64,000 bases of DNA from Blattamonas nauphoetae (GCA_033064195.1 JARBJD010000070.1:225117-289116), one strand, 5' to 3'. Shown: positions 1-10,619, numbered from the stretch's first letter. The notes: a model not told the origin generated them from the sequence alone. A program made the numbers and translations.

Positions 1-447
1 TTAACGCAAGTTCTCGTACCTTTGGAGAAGTTTATTTGCCATCTGTGCGTGAACCGCTTTTCGATCGTCGACGGAGATCAATCCATGAATTTTCTGATAT
101 TCCTAGCCAGAGTCCTCCACATATCTCCTTATTATCAACCGACAAGGGATTTCATTCTTCATCTGCCAATCGTAGTCACGATCCCAAGCTGTCTGACATT
201 CTTCGAATATGATCGCTCAATCTGGTATTTTCTGTATGAAATGATCGACGCCCAAGAAGACTGGAACGAACAAGGCGGAGAAGAGCGGCAGATGTGGAAG
301 ACAGTACAGCGGATGTTGAGAATGGAGGGCTTCGAAGTTGTGATTGAGGAAAAAATGCAAAACGACAAAGAACGATTCGGAGGAAGAGTGATTGTTTCCG
401 ATTCGATTCAATGGAACAATCTGCTGGGCATGAACCTTCAATCTTGA
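1..447 (+). CDS. Array gene copy 1 (3' part only), unnamed helical protein family
   Basis: This is the C-terminal 148 codons of the 357-codon family repeated eight more times downstream; the 5' part lies beyond the window edge. It carries the family landmarks in order: ICHLCVNRFSI, ISPYYQPT, IPSCLTFFE, RMLRMEGFE and WNNLLGMNL. It ends with TGA at the column where the other copies end with TAG. I recognise no named domain. The pattern of amphipathic helices suggests a helical-repeat (ARM/HEAT-like) fold, which is inference. The copy shows that the array continues to the left of this window. Confidence 0.8.
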   Translation, partial: LTQVLVPLEKFICHLCVNRFSIVDGDQSMNFLIFLARVLHISPYYQPTRDFILHLPIVVTIPSCLTFFEYDRSIWYFLYEMIDAQEDWNEQGGEERQMWKTVQRMLRMEGFEVVIEEKMQNDKERFGGRVIVSDSIQWNNLLGMNLQS

Positions 448-494
448 GAACAACAAACAAAAAGAACCAGCGAACATGTCGAACAGTTTCTGAC

Positions 495-690
495 TTCTTT
501 TGGACAACAAACTCTGTTTGTGTGTGATTGTTGTCGGCGTTGGCATTAAATCATCATGGTTTCGTTAGCCGGGTCGATTGGGATTCTCTCTCGCCAGTCT
601 CCCTCGATTGTCACCACACTCTCCTTCACCGCCACTCTCGCACTGCTTCATTCTGGAAGGCAAAGTGTCGATGGATGGATGGATGGTGAC
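495..690 (+). repeat. Conserved 3' block after array copy 1
   Basis: A block starting with a TTTTGGACAACAAAC-like core and a GT-rich stretch, then GATTGGGATTCTCTCTCGCCAG, lies just after the stop. It recurs after copies 2, 5, 6, 7, 8 and 9. It may hold the 3' UTR and polyadenylation signals; the GT-rich stretch would suit a downstream processing element. One frame (from the ATG at 556) reads a short peptide with a GILSRQS motif that is partly kept in other copies. Confidence 0.6.
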
Positions 691-1030
691 GATTGGTGGG
701 AGTTCGTGTTTGCGTGATTGTTTCTGATTGTACTCGGAACTGGAGCTCTCTTCATGATTCTCTACAATCGTGAGATGGGATTTCCGAAACCGATCCCACT
801 TCGACCATTATCCTCGACTCTTCGGAAGGACGAAATCACCGAATTGATTCGTCGTTCATACCAACCACTTTCTGTCCATTCGCAAAGAGATGCGGAAAGA
901 AGAAAAGAAGCGGAACAGGAGTTGGCATCCACACAATGCCTCTCATCCAACTGACACCATCTCTTCCAACTGACACCCTCTCTGGAGGCAGGTGTTCGTG
1001 TTTGGCGATCGCAGAAAAGAATGGTCCGTC
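691..1030 (+). other. Spacer with short open stretch, no gene assigned
   Basis: An open stretch (about 718-954, no ATG at its start) reads basic and charged sequence. Its start resembles the spacer at 19,440-19,550 after copy 7, so the block is shared between units. I cannot say whether it was ever coding. Confidence 0.35.
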
Positions 1031-1550
1031 CACTCACACCCTCCCACTCTCCTCTGCCTCTCCCTCACCACCCACATCCTCCCACTCCCCTCTGCCTCTC
1101 CCTCGCCACCCACTCCCTCCCACTCCCCTCTGCCTCTCCCTCACCACCAACACCCTCCCACTCCCCTCTGCCTCTCCCTCCCCACCCACTCCCTCCCACT
1201 CCCTCTGCCTCTCACTCTTCACCCATAACCTCCCACTCCCTCTGCCTCTCCCTCCCACCCACTCCTCCCACTTCCCTCTGCCTCTCCCTCACAGCCCACA
1301 CCCTCCCACTCCCTCTGCCTCTCCCTCACCCACTCCCTCCCACTTCCCTCTGCCTCTCACTCTTCACCCACAACCTCCCACTCCCTCTGCCTCTCCCTCA
1401 CCACCCACACCCTCCCACTCCCCTCTGCCTCTCCCTCGCCACCCACACCCTCCCACTCCCCTCTGCCTCTCCCTCTTCACCCACAACCTCCCACTCCCTC
1501 TGCCTCTGCCTCACCACCCACACCATCCCACTCCCTCTGTCCCTCCTCTC
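1031..1550 (+). repeat. Pyrimidine-rich 38-bp minisatellite, array A
   Basis: Tandem units follow the pattern CTCCCACTCCCCTCTGCCTC followed by TCCCTCACCACCCACACC, 38 bp per full unit, with 37-bp variants lacking one C. The plus strand is almost purine-free except for scattered A and G. Long open reading frames cross it in more than one frame because the repeat lacks stops, so those are not taken as genes. Unit variants with TTCACCCATAAC or TTCACCCACAAC set this array apart from the other three. Confidence 0.95.
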
Positions 1551-1561
1551 TCTACACTCGA

Positions 1562-1755
1562 AGGTCCATACGCGGTAGGGGAGGAGAAGTTGTGCCGAAG
1601 ACGATCATGTTGAGCCACTCGGTTGGACTGAACGTTCGACAGTTTGGATGGATGACGACAGTGGCCAGCCAAGTTCCATCGTGGTCAACACCCGCTTCTG
1701 ATCGCTTCGCGTGTCTCGTGTGACGTCACGTCTTCATGAGGACCCGACATCGTTC
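1562..1755 (+). repeat. Duplicated spacer block (copy at 12391-12585)
   Basis: The stretch from GGTCCATACGCGGTAGG through GTCTTCATGAGGACCCGAC is repeated with few differences at 12,391-12,585, each time just downstream of a minisatellite. This supports duplication of whole array units (gene, 3' region, minisatellite and this block). No gene is assigned to it. Confidence 0.8.
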
Positions 1756-2077
1756 GTCGTGTTCTGGTTGTTCTCGCTCTTTCTGCTTTCCCAGGCTTCT
1801 TTGCGAGGTCGAACGGATCTCGCTCCAAACCTTCCCTTCCTGATCACCAGCAACACGATGCTTTTTCTTTTGTCTCTTCTCACCCTTTTTGCCATCCATC
1901 CATCCATCGATCACCGTCGTCTCTGTCCGTCTGTCTGTCTGTCTGTGACCATCTCCATTCTCCTCACCATCTCACTTCTTCATTCATGGATTATCTCAGT
2001 CTTCGGTGGTTACGTTTTGATGTCTCTTTTAGATGTCCATTTCGTCTCAATCTCTTTCTTTCTGAAAATCATCGTTC

Positions 2078-2089
2078 TGACCCATTGCG
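2078..2089 (+). promoter_or_regulatory. TGACCCAT motif upstream of array copy 2
   Basis: TGACCCATTGCG is the least conserved version of the motif. It lies 39 nt before an ATG at 2117 that is in the ancestral position but out of frame with the gene body, and 20 nt before the in-frame ATG at 2098. A T-rich, C-rich tract precedes it, as at the other copies. Confidence 0.55.
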
Positions 2090-2097
2090 AGATTTCT

Positions 2098-3189
2098 ATG
2101 AACGAATCTGACATAAATGGCTTTGTAATCGATAAAAGATATCCTTTCTCAAGTCCAACACGATCTGGTTTGTTCTCCTCTCCATTGCCATTTTCTCTAG
2201 ACTGTTCTGCTTTCATGAATTGGAATGAAGGCAAAAGAGAATCTGAACCTGAAAAGACAATTGTCTTTCGATCTCTGGTTGCGACCGTGAAGTCCCAGCC
2301 TGCGCTTAATGACACTCTGGAAGCGAAAGCTGTGAAATTTCTGGAATCTGTGCATCCGAAGAATCGACGAGCAGCAGATGCTTTTCTCAGCTACCTTGCA
2401 TCACTCTTTTTTACTTATTCGTCAGTTTTCCTCGAATCAATAGTTGTGCTCATTTCTTCAGCCAGTCTAGCAATCCTTAAAGCTACAATGGACCTTCTCT
2501 CTTCTCTGTTCTACTTCTTATCCCCGATTTTCCGCCTTACCCTCATCAAAGCTGATCTGATACCTCAACTCGTCGTCACTCTCAATCCACTGTCTCTTTC
2601 ATTTGCAGAAGCAGTCGATATCCACACTCGTCTCCTTTCAACCATCTCCAGTTGTTTTTGGCTCTCAACACCAGATAGTCTCGCACTACTCGAACATGAA
2701 TATGACTCTGGACGACATAATGTCCACGAGACGGTTTTAACGCAAGTTCTCGCCCCTTCGGAGAAGTATATTTGCCATTTGTGCATGAACCGCTATTCGA
2801 TCGTCGATGAGATGCAATCCTGGAATTTTCTGGCTCTCCTCGCCAGACTCCTCGAAATATGTCCATCCCATCACCCGACGATGGAATTTGTTCTTCGTAT
2901 ACCAGTCTTCCTCACGATCCCAAGTTGTCTGACATTCTTCGAACATGATCACCCAATCAACTATTTTCTGTCTTTGATGGTCAACATCCAACACAAATGG
3001 AGCAAAGCAAGAGGCAAAGTTCGACAGATGTGGAAGAAAGCACAGCAGATGTTGAGAATGGAGGGCATGGAAGATGTGATTGAAGCAAAGCTGCGAAACG
3101 AACAAAATGGATACCATGGAAGCTGGATTATTGCCGAATCGATCAGATGGAACAACCGGCATGGCATGAACCTTCCAGAGCCTTGGTAG
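2098..3189 (+). CDS. Array gene copy 2, unnamed helical protein family (363 aa)
   Basis: The body is intact and ends at TAG. Counting from position 2116, where the family start would fall in this frame, there are exactly 357 codons. That codon is AAT; an ATG overlaps it at 2117 but is out of frame and reaches a stop after three codons. I therefore start at the in-frame ATG at 2098, giving a six-residue extension. This looks like a one-base change near the start, rescued by an upstream ATG. The open frame runs back to 1711, but that part is spacer sequence shared with 12.4 kb and is not taken as coding. The family landmarks FMNW, DTLEAKAVKFLESV, ICHLCMNRYSI, IPSCLTFFE and RMLRMEGMEDVIE... (the last continuing into a charged helix) are present. 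Confidence 0.75.
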   Translation: MNESDINGFVIDKRYPFSSPTRSGLFSSPLPFSLDCSAFMNWNEGKRESEPEKTIVFRSLVATVKSQPALNDTLEAKAVKFLESVHPKNRRAADAFLSYLASLFFTYSSVFLESIVVLISSASLAILKATMDLLSSLFYFLSPIFRLTLIKADLIPQLVVTLNPLSLSFAEAVDIHTRLLSTISSCFWLSTPDSLALLEHEYDSGRHNVHETVLTQVLAPSEKYICHLCMNRYSIVDEMQSWNFLALLARLLEICPSHHPTMEFVLRIPVFLTIPSCLTFFEHDHPINYFLSLMVNIQHKWSKARGKVRQMWKKAQQMLRMEGMEDVIEAKLRNEQNGYHGSWIIAESIRWNNRHGMNLPEPW

Positions 3190-3224
3190 AAACAGACAGG
3201 AAGCAGCAGACATCTCGATCTGTT

Positions 3225-3335
3225 CCTGACGTGGTTTTGACAACTCTGTTTTGTTTGATCATTGTCGGCTCTGACGTCACATCATGGATTCGTTTGTGGG
3301 AACGATTGGGATTCTCTCTCGCTTCCGACTCCGTT
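3225..3335 (+). repeat. Conserved 3' block after array copy 2
   Basis: Shortened version of the post-stop block (GTTTTGACAACTCTGTTTTG, TCATTGTCGGCTCTG, GATTGGGATTCTCTCTCGC). It is cut directly by the start of minisatellite array B. Confidence 0.55.
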
Positions 3336-3345
3336 TACGCTGACG

Positions 3346-4304
3346 TCCTCCCACTCCCCTCTGCCTATCCCTCACCACCCACACCCTCCCACTCTCCTCT
3401 GCCTCTCCCTCACCACCCACACCATCCCACTCCCCTCTGCCTCTCCCTCTCCACCAACACCCTCCCACTCCCCTCTGCCTCTCCCTCACCACCCACACCC
3501 TTCCACTCCCCTCTGCCTCTCCCTCACCACCCACACCCTCCCACTCCCCTCTGCCTCTCCCTCACCACCAACACCCTCCCACTCCCTCTGCCTCTCCCTC
3601 ACCACCAACACCCTCCCACTCCCTCTGCCTCTCCCTCACCACCCACACCCTTCCACTCCCCTCTGCCTCTCCCTCACCACCAACACCCTCCCACTCCCCT
3701 CTGCCTCTCCCTCACCACCCACACCCTTCCACTCCCCTCTGCCTCTCCCTCACCACCCACACCCTCCCACTCCCCTCTGCCTCTCCCTCACCACCCACAC
3801 CCTCCCACTCCCCTCTGCCTCTCCCTCACCACCCACACCCTTCCACTCTGCCTCTCCCTCACCACCAACACCCTCCCACTCCCCTCTGCCTCTCCCTCAC
3901 CACCCACACCCTTCCACTCCCCTCTGCCTCTCCCTCACCACCCACACCTCCCACTCTCCTCTGCCTCTCCCTCACCACCCACACCATCCCACTCCCCTGC
4001 CTCCCTCTCCACCAACACCCTCCCACTCCCTCTGCCTCTCCCTCACCACCCACACCCTTCCACTCCCTCTGCCTCTCCCTCACCACCCACACCCTCCCAC
4101 TCTGCCTCCCTCACCACCCACACCCTCCCACTCTGCCTCTCCCTCACCACCCACACCCTCCCTCTCCCCTCTGCCTCTCCCTCACCACCCACACCCTCCC
4201 ACTCCCCTCTGCCTCTCCCTCGCCACCAACACCCTCCCACTCCCCTCTGCCTCTCCCTCACCACCCACACCCTTCCACTCCCCTCTGCCTCTCCCCTCAC
4301 CACT
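3346..4304 (+). repeat. Pyrimidine-rich 38-bp minisatellite, array B
   Basis: About 25 units of the 38-bp repeat, many ending CACCACCCACACC and some CACCACCAACACC. Interspersed shorter units (for example near 4,000-4,130) show slippage deletions. Two overlapping frames of about 390 and 350 codons run through it and read 38 residues per three units; with no cysteine-rich, helical or other domain character I treat these as repeat translation only. Confidence 0.95.
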
Positions 4305-4981
4305 CTCGGTGTGACACGTGCTAGTTGATCTTCATTCGAAACCCAAGCAATAATCGCCTCGACTGACTCCCCCCTTCGCTTTGTTCGACTCGTCGTCGAG
4401 TTCTTCGCCCTTCCCTCCTCTCTTCCGTCCTCGCCCAAAGTTGCACTCCAAAATGGACAGCTGACGAAGGAAGCGGACTGCGTAGATTGGAGATGGGGAG
4501 AGAGGAGGACGCCTCCGTCGATTGAAGAAGGCGAAGGCGGAATGAGTGGAAGTATGCAATGGAGGAGGTAGAGAATCGAAAGAAATGAAGTATGTGGTGG
4601 AGAAACTGTAGGAGAATTGGACGCGTGGATGGGTCTCACAATCCGGGTATGTGAGCTTGAGACAGACGGTGAAAGCGAGAAGAACACGAACTTTCGAGAA
4701 CTCCTCAAAACCTCATCCTTCATGACACGATTGTCGCACACTTTCTAACTCTAACCGAGCCTTTCATCCGCATTTCGTGAGCCAGTCACACTTCTTTGGT
4801 CTTCCTGCATGGCCTTACTCGTTCGTTCGTCGTTCGTCACCGTTTCGATGTCATCATCACGTTTTGTCCCATTCAATGCTTGCTTTTCAATCCTGGATTG
4901 TCTCCGTAATCATGATGCGATAGTTTCTTCTTCTTTTTAGACAATTCTTTCATTTCACTCTCCTTGTTTTTCATTTTTCTC
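4305..4981. other. Spacer between minisatellite B and array copy 3
   Basis: The left end (TTCATTCGAAAC, then TCGCCTCGACTG) matches the sequence just after minisatellite D at 14,735-14,775, so both repeats share the same right flank. The rest contains no recognisable gene. The last 100 nt become T-rich before the TGACCCATAACG motif. Confidence 0.6.
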
Positions 4982-4993
4982 TGACCCATAACG
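4982..4993 (+). promoter_or_regulatory. TGACCCATAACG motif upstream of array copy 3
   Basis: Exact consensus, 39 nt before the ATG at 5021. It follows a run of T-rich sequence (4,920-4,980). Its fixed position suggests an initiator or core-promoter element, which is inference. Confidence 0.65.
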
Positions 4994-5020
4994 CCTGAAT
5001 CAACTCTGAAATCCGACAGA

Positions 5021-6094
5021 ATGGGTGTTGTAAACTCGAAGATATTCTCGTCCACAGATTCTCCTCGCCCTGGTATCTCTTCACCCTGCTTTTCATATTC
5101 TCCAGATTGTTCTGCTTTTCTAAATTGGCAATACAATCGATATGAAACTGTGCATGAAAAGGCAGTTGTCTTTCGATCTCTCGTTGCCACTGTGAAGTTG
5201 CGGCCTACTCTTGAAGTCTCTTTGGAGGCGAAAACAGTGAAATTTCTGGAATTTGTGGATCCAAGGACTCCAGAATCGGCAAAAGCTTTTCTCAGCAGCT
5301 TTCGATTCATCTTTGTTGATTCTTTGCAAGTCTTCGTACAGTCCATTGTGGTCCTCATTTCTTCACCCAGTCAGGTCATCACCACCGCATCAATGAAGAT
5401 GCTCCAACGATTTACGCTGACGTGTTCAGCTAAACTCCGCCTTGCCCTCGTCAAAGCTGATCTGATCCCTCACCTCATCAACACACTCAATCCACAGTCT
5501 CTTTGCTTTGGCGAAGCTGAAGATATCCACATCTACCTCATGAGGAGCATCAACTGCTTCATCTGGCTTGCAACTCCGTTTTATCTCGAAGAACTCGGAA
5601 TGAAAGATGGCAAAAGACAACAAGCTGTTCACGAGACCATTTTGAAACAAGTTCTCGTCCCTTTGGTGGAGTATATTTGGCATTTGTGCGTGAACCACCA
5701 TTCGATCATGGACCGTGACCTTTCACATGAATTCGTGCTTTTTCTTGCTCAACTCCTCCGCATATCTCCACATTATCGCCCGACCATGGATTTTGTTCTT
5801 CATATGCCTATCTTTCTCGCGATCCCAAGTTGTCTCACATTCTTCGAATCTGATCACTCAATCTGGGTTTTTCTGTATTGGATGGTCGACAACCAACAGG
5901 ACTGGATCGAACAAAGCGAGGAAGTGCGACAGATAGGGAAGAAAGTGCTTCGAATGTTGAGAATGGGGGGCATCGAAAATGTGATTGAAGGAACGCTCCG
6001 AAACGACAAAAATGAATACTTCGGAGCTCGTGCTGTTTCACAGTCCATCAAATGGAACAACCTGCAGGGCATGAACCTTCCGGAACCGGAGTAG
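5021..6094 (+). CDS. Array gene copy 3, unnamed helical protein family (357 aa)
   Basis: A complete, uninterrupted frame from ATG to TAG. The N-terminal 35 residues are Ser/Pro-rich and end in an FLNW motif. A helical region follows with SLEAKTVKFLEFV at about residue 67, VQSIVVLISSPS at about 105 and LVKADLIPHLINTLNPQSL at about 143. The C-terminal half has ICHLC replaced by IWHLC, then ISPHYRPTMD, IPSCLTFFE and a charged helix RMLRMGGIENVIE. This copy therefore lacks the first cysteine of the CxxC pair, so a zinc-binding role for that pair is unlikely. No signal peptide or membrane segment is visible, so a cytosolic protein is likely. Function unknown. Confidence 0.8.
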   Translation: MGVVNSKIFSSTDSPRPGISSPCFSYSPDCSAFLNWQYNRYETVHEKAVVFRSLVATVKLRPTLEVSLEAKTVKFLEFVDPRTPESAKAFLSSFRFIFVDSLQVFVQSIVVLISSPSQVITTASMKMLQRFTLTCSAKLRLALVKADLIPHLINTLNPQSLCFGEAEDIHIYLMRSINCFIWLATPFYLEELGMKDGKRQQAVHETILKQVLVPLVEYIWHLCVNHHSIMDRDLSHEFVLFLAQLLRISPHYRPTMDFVLHMPIFLAIPSCLTFFESDHSIWVFLYWMVDNQQDWIEQSEEVRQIGKKVLRMLRMGGIENVIEGTLRNDKNEYFGARAVSQSIKWNNLQGMNLPEPE

Positions 6095-6124
6095 AAACAG
6101 ACGAGAACCAACGATCGTTTCGAA

Positions 6125-6407
6125 CTGTTTCTGCCTGCTTTCGGACAACCCAAATTCGCCACTTCGCGTTTATCACGACCTCCATCTTCTCCATGTCATC
6201 TGATCTCTCCATTCTTGATTTCTGGTCAATCCATACACACATCGCAGATTATTCCCAACCATTCTTTCCAACCAGCCTTCCACGCCTCATCCTGTCTCTG
6301 ATCCAACCCCTCCCGACATGGTTCCGACGTCAATTCACCGCACGCCCACCGACTCTCTTCCCCTCCCTCGTGGTTGCACATATTGAACGTGCAAAGTCTC
6401 CAGTTCG
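6125..6407 (+). other. Spacer after array copy 3; usual 3' block diverged
   Basis: The post-stop block is recognisable only for about 30 nt (TTTCGGACAACCCAAATTC). The remainder differs from the other units and leads into the decayed coding region. No gene assigned. Confidence 0.4.
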
Positions 6408-9205
6408 TTGTGGTTCGGATTTGGAGGCGATTCGGAAGGGCTTTGCACAAATGGAGCTGAAGAGAGTGTTCTTGTTGATTTCGAAAATGCTGACGAAGGC
6501 AGCACGACAGTTCACTTCGATCGTGTTCGGATCATCAAATTTGCGAATAGCAGCCTTCCTCTCGTCTGCACTGGCCTCAGCGAGACCAACCAATCGATCC
6601 TGGCCATCGTCCGAATCATCCTCGCTTCTAAATACGAACATCACCCGAACTTCGTCTTCACCACTCCCTTCTCGTTCACAGCCTCTGCCTTCCCCAAAAC
6701 CTCAGTCGGCGTCGTTGTTTGCACAGTCGTCGTGGAGGATGGGATTATGTGGATGGGCGGGTCAGTTGGATGGGGACGAGATTCGGCTGTTGTGGACGAT
6801 TTGGATTGTGTCTGAATTCGCCCTCAACTCGTCATACACCAGATCCGAAGTCCAAGCAGCGAGTCGACGAATTTGAAGTGAGAGTGTGGCACTTCTTGTG
6901 TGGCAGGTGTTCGTCTCCATCCTCATCGACCCCTTCTGCTGCTCGCTCGGCACGATCATCGACTCTTCCGCAACTTCGTCGGTCGGCTGCTCAATCACTC
7001 CAGCTGGAACGTTTGTTTGTGAATTGGGGACCACTTCTCCAACACTCTGCTCGGGAGGAACAAGGAACGGGTTTGAAGGGGCGACGAGAAGGAATGATTC
7101 TGTGTTGTGCCCGACTGGTCCGTTTGCAGGCACAGATGGTTCTTCGACATGAACGCCCTGCCGAGTTCCGAATCGCCCATCCCTCTCAACTTCTTCCTCC
7201 CGATCTGCTGACTCCCATCCGCCTTCGAATCATTCGCCTGTCTCTCATCTCACAACATCGAAACGTGTCCTCGATCAACGATCGAAAGACCTCTCCTTCC
7301 CACTTTCGTCCATCACCAAATCTTCTCGACACTCTCTTCACTCCTCACCAAGTCTTTTATTGTCACAACGCGTCTTCTGCTGGACAACATTGGCTTCAGA
7401 GATGGAACGAGAATTGCTGTCCACCCAGCCCAAAACACCCATCCGATTCTTGTCACTCAACCAGCCTCCACTGCGAGCATTCACCATCTCGTCTGGACAG
7501 GTCAATCTGGCTACGTTTGAGAGCGAGTTCTGGCAGAGTCCATATCAAGACACGTACCATTTCATTGAGTCGTTCTTCTTCCGACAACAGACAAAGCGAA
7601 GACAGACACTGGTCAACATGCTCAAGCAAAGAGAGGGACAGAGCATCAATGCATCAGATAGGCAGGCAGGAGTCCTTCCAAAGACAGAGCAAACGACGAG
7701 TGAAGAAGGGGAGAAGTCAACACTCTTTCCCTCGCTCGCCGAGATCATCGATTGGTGTGCGTCGAGTCTGCCGCAACTTGGGTTTCAGATCGCCCCACAC
7801 CCACTCCTTCCTCCATCTTTCACGGGCGCTGCTTTAGTCTCGCCCCCTCCCTGTCTGATCATGACGATCAACTCTCTCAATCTCCTCTCACTCGCTGCCA
7901 TCATTCTCCACATCACAGAATCGTCGGACGAGAACGTCACGTCGTGTCTGCCGCTTCTTCTGTGCATCAACTCAACTTGCATTCTGAGAGAGATCATCAG
8001 CTCGCTCGGCGTCCTCCCTCTCCTTCCTTCAACACTCACTCCTGTGCCCTTCCTCTCCACCACTCTCCTCTTCTCCCAAATCCTCTCTTCCGAAGCCAGG
8101 TTGATCAAAAACCATTCCATCGTCAATCTGGAAGCAATTGAGCACTTTTTCATCCATCTCCAACTTCTCCGCTTTTTCTAATCAACCAGCGACTCAATCA
8201 GTGTCTGACACTCTCTGCGACGTTCTTCGAGCGACTCATAAATCCCAAACAGCCCCAAAACCAGACACTCTCGATGAGCGCAGATCGGGCTGAACCGAAC
8301 ACGCCTGCCCCAACTGTCCACAACTGTCTGTCCACTCTCCTCTCCCACACAGCTCGTTCTGTCTCGACCACGCCGACCACATCGCTCTCCTCCACCAATC
8401 ATTCCCAAGTGAGGACAGCCAGGCGCTCCCGCTCAACACCGCACACGGCGATTCTGTCAGTGTCACAGCGTCGGGAGCGTTTGTGTTTGATGACTTCACC
8501 GAAGACGGGTTGTTGGGAGAGCTGCTCGGAGGGAGTGTGCGAGAAGATCGGCAGATTGGAGCCGAGAAGAGGAAGGAACTTGGACAGCGATTAAGAAACT
8601 TCACCCGAACACCTCGCTCAGAAAGTGAGGAAGCGCCGGTCGGCGAAGAAAGGAGAAATGGAAAGAAGGACAAACTTGCCATCGCAATTGGACCGAGTAG
8701 GCACATCTTCGATTCAAACAGCGTGCTGCGATGGAACACATTCACTCACAAATACACGGGAAAGGGCGACGAGAGAGACGGGAAGAAAGCGAACAAGAGG
8801 AAGACAGCTGCACACGATGCGGAGTCTGGTCAGAATGGGGAGATAGCCAAGACGAAACGAGTCAGTGCAGATGAATCTGACACTCACACTGAGATGAATC
8901 AGGGAGAGATGGATCCACCCCAGAATCCATCCACTTCCAGTTGGGACAGAGATGTGTGGGATGCGAGACAAAACAACGAAACTCAACAATCGCCAGCGTT
9001 CTTCTCTCCCTCGCTCCACACGACGGGAGAGATGGAGTGGGGACAAGCTGCAGGATCCTCTCCGCACATCTCTGACCACACCTTCGCTTCTCCATCCTCA
9101 TCAACGTACACTTCATTCCAATCCCCCTCACTCTTCTCAGCCTTCGTGTCACCACACACCACTCCCCTCCCCCCCTCTCGTCCTCATCATCCTCTTCCGA
9201 ATTGA
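6408..9205 (+). pseudogene. Decayed plus-strand coding region, family unknown
   Basis: Three stretches read like real protein but sit in different frames: about 6408-6815 (hydrophobic, beta-like, with VLVDFENADEGSTTV), 7360-8181 (alpha-helical, leucine-rich; the open frame begins without ATG) and about 8370-9205 (acidic start FDDFTEDGLLGELLGG, then a long Lys/Arg/Glu-rich, disordered tail). Single-base frame changes would be needed between them. No short intron with GT-AG borders obviously resolves the breaks. I read this as one broken gene of roughly 900 codons, or as two adjacent ones. I do not recognise the family. The strand matches the array. Confidence 0.4.
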
Positions 9206-9507
9206 ACCTTCTTGGGCATGTCAACACAAACCTGTTCCCGTCTGGTTTGTTTTCAACAATGGACATGTTTGATTATGATATTTTTTCACTCCAAGTGAGT
9301 TCCAGACACTCGGTCAATGATCTCATACTCTTTCTTGGTTTTGACTCGTTGGGGATAGCTTAATTTGCTGATCAAACACTTCATTTGTTGTGTTGCGAAT
9401 TTTGGGAGTGTATTCACTTCTAGTTTTCCTTTTTGGAGTATTTTTTGACAGAAATGGCAGCTCTTCATTCCTGGACTATCTCGCTTGTCAGGATTGGTTT
9501 CGTTCTC
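9206..9507. other. Spacer before array copy 4
   Basis: T-rich sequence without any gene-like frame. It leads into the TGACCCATAACG motif, as at the other units. Confidence 0.5.
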
Positions 9508-9519
9508 TGACCCATAACG
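9508..9519 (+). promoter_or_regulatory. TGACCCATAACG motif upstream of array copy 4
   Basis: Exact consensus, 38 nt before the ATG at 9546. The context GTTCTCTGACCCATAACGAG matches copies 3 and 7 closely. Confidence 0.65.
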
Positions 9520-9545
9520 AGTGATTGATCTCAGAATCCTTCAGA

Positions 9546-10619
9546 ATGACGACTTTAGACGCGACTCTGCCCCCTTCCACTGATTTTCCTTGCAGTGGTA
9601 TCTCTTCCCACTTCTTTTCACATTCTCCAGACTGTTCTGCTTTCCTGAATTGGACATCCAATCGAAATGAATCTGTTCATGAAAAGGCTGTAGTCTTCAG
9701 GTCACTTGTTGCCACTGTGAAGTTCATGCCTGCACTTGATGACTCTCTCGAAGCTAAAGCCGTGAAATTCCTCAAATCTGTGAAGCCGGAATATGGAAAA
9801 AAAGCCGATGATTTTCTCAGCAGCTTTGCATCGAATTCTGATACTTCTTCGACCAACTTCCTACATTCCATTGTAGTGCTCATTTCTTCCCCCAATCTAG
9901 TCATTACCACAGCATCAATGAAGATGCTCTATTCCCTGATCCTGTGTTGTTCACCTCAACTCCAACTTGCCCTCGTCAGAGCTGATCTGATCCATCAAAT
10001 CGTCATCACTCTCAATCCACTGTCTCTTTCTTTTGCAGAAGCGGCCAATATCCACGTCAACGTCATGAAAAGCATCCACAAATCAATTTGTCTCTCGACA
10101 CGGGATGGTCTCGCCTCTCTCGAAATTGAAGATGGTGATGAACAACAGGCCGTTCATGAGACCATTTTTCGACAAGTTGTGGCACCTTCGGCGAAGTATA
10201 TATGCCATTTGTGCGTGAACCGCTTTTCGATCATCGATGGAGACCTGTCTGAGTGCTTTCTGGAACTTATCGGACGATTCATCCAAATATCTCCTCACTA
10301 TCAACCGACAATGGAAATTATTGCTCATATGCCTGTCTTTCTCGTGATCCCAAGTTGTCTCACATTCTACAGAAATAATGTCTCGATATTGTTATTTCTT
10401 GCTCGAATGAATGATGCCCAGCGGAGGTGGAACAAAACAATGGGAGAAGTTCGACAGATGTGGAAGAAATTGGATCGAATGTTGAGAATGGAGGGCATCG
10501 AAGATGTGATTGAAGAAAAGATGCAAAACGACACAACAGAAGCTTCAGGACAGTTTATTGTTGCTGACGTGACCACGTTGAACAATCTGCGGGGCATGAA
10601 CCTTCGAGAAGTTTGGTAG
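9546..10619 (+). CDS. Array gene copy 4, unnamed helical protein family (357 aa)
   Basis: A complete frame from ATG to TAG. The ATG at 9546 is preferred over the slightly longer open frame because it lies 38 nt after the promoter-like motif, as in copies 5, 6, 7 and 9. Landmarks: FLNW (about residue 34), SLEAKAVKFLKSV, ICHLCVNRFSI, ISPHYQPTME, IPSCLTFYR (FFE replaced by FYR) and RMLRMEGIEDVIE. The C-terminal block WNNLLGMNLP reads LNNLRGMNLREVW here. It differs from the others in having minisatellite C begin only about 20 nt after the stop, so any 3' UTR must run into the repeat. Confidence 0.8.
   Translation: MTTLDATLPPSTDFPCSGISSHFFSHSPDCSAFLNWTSNRNESVHEKAVVFRSLVATVKFMPALDDSLEAKAVKFLKSVKPEYGKKADDFLSSFASNSDTSSTNFLHSIVVLISSPNLVITTASMKMLYSLILCCSPQLQLALVRADLIHQIVITLNPLSLSFAEAANIHVNVMKSIHKSICLSTRDGLASLEIEDGDEQQAVHETIFRQVVAPSAKYICHLCVNRFSIIDGDLSECFLELIGRFIQISPHYQPTMEIIAHMPVFLVIPSCLTFYRNNVSILLFLARMNDAQRRWNKTMGEVRQMWKKLDRMLRMEGIEDVIEEKMQNDTTEASGQFIVADVTTLNNLRGMNLREVW

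Noticed and set aside
1711-2097. N-terminal extension of array copy 2 to the ATG at 1711
   Set aside because: The sequence is spacer shared with 12.4 kb, lies upstream of the promoter-like motif, and no other copy has it.
3147-4328. Long proline/serine/leucine-rich open frames over the minisatellites (also 936-1613, 10613-12067, 14360-14884)
   Set aside because: They follow the 38-bp repeat phase, several frames are open at once, and flanking parts are non-coding spacer. No start context or domain supports them.
5660-5720. CxxC zinc-binding motif (ICHLC) in the array proteins
   Set aside because: Copies 3 and 7 have IWHLC and copy 5 has LRHLC, so the pair is not conserved, and no second Cys/His pair is fixed in the family.
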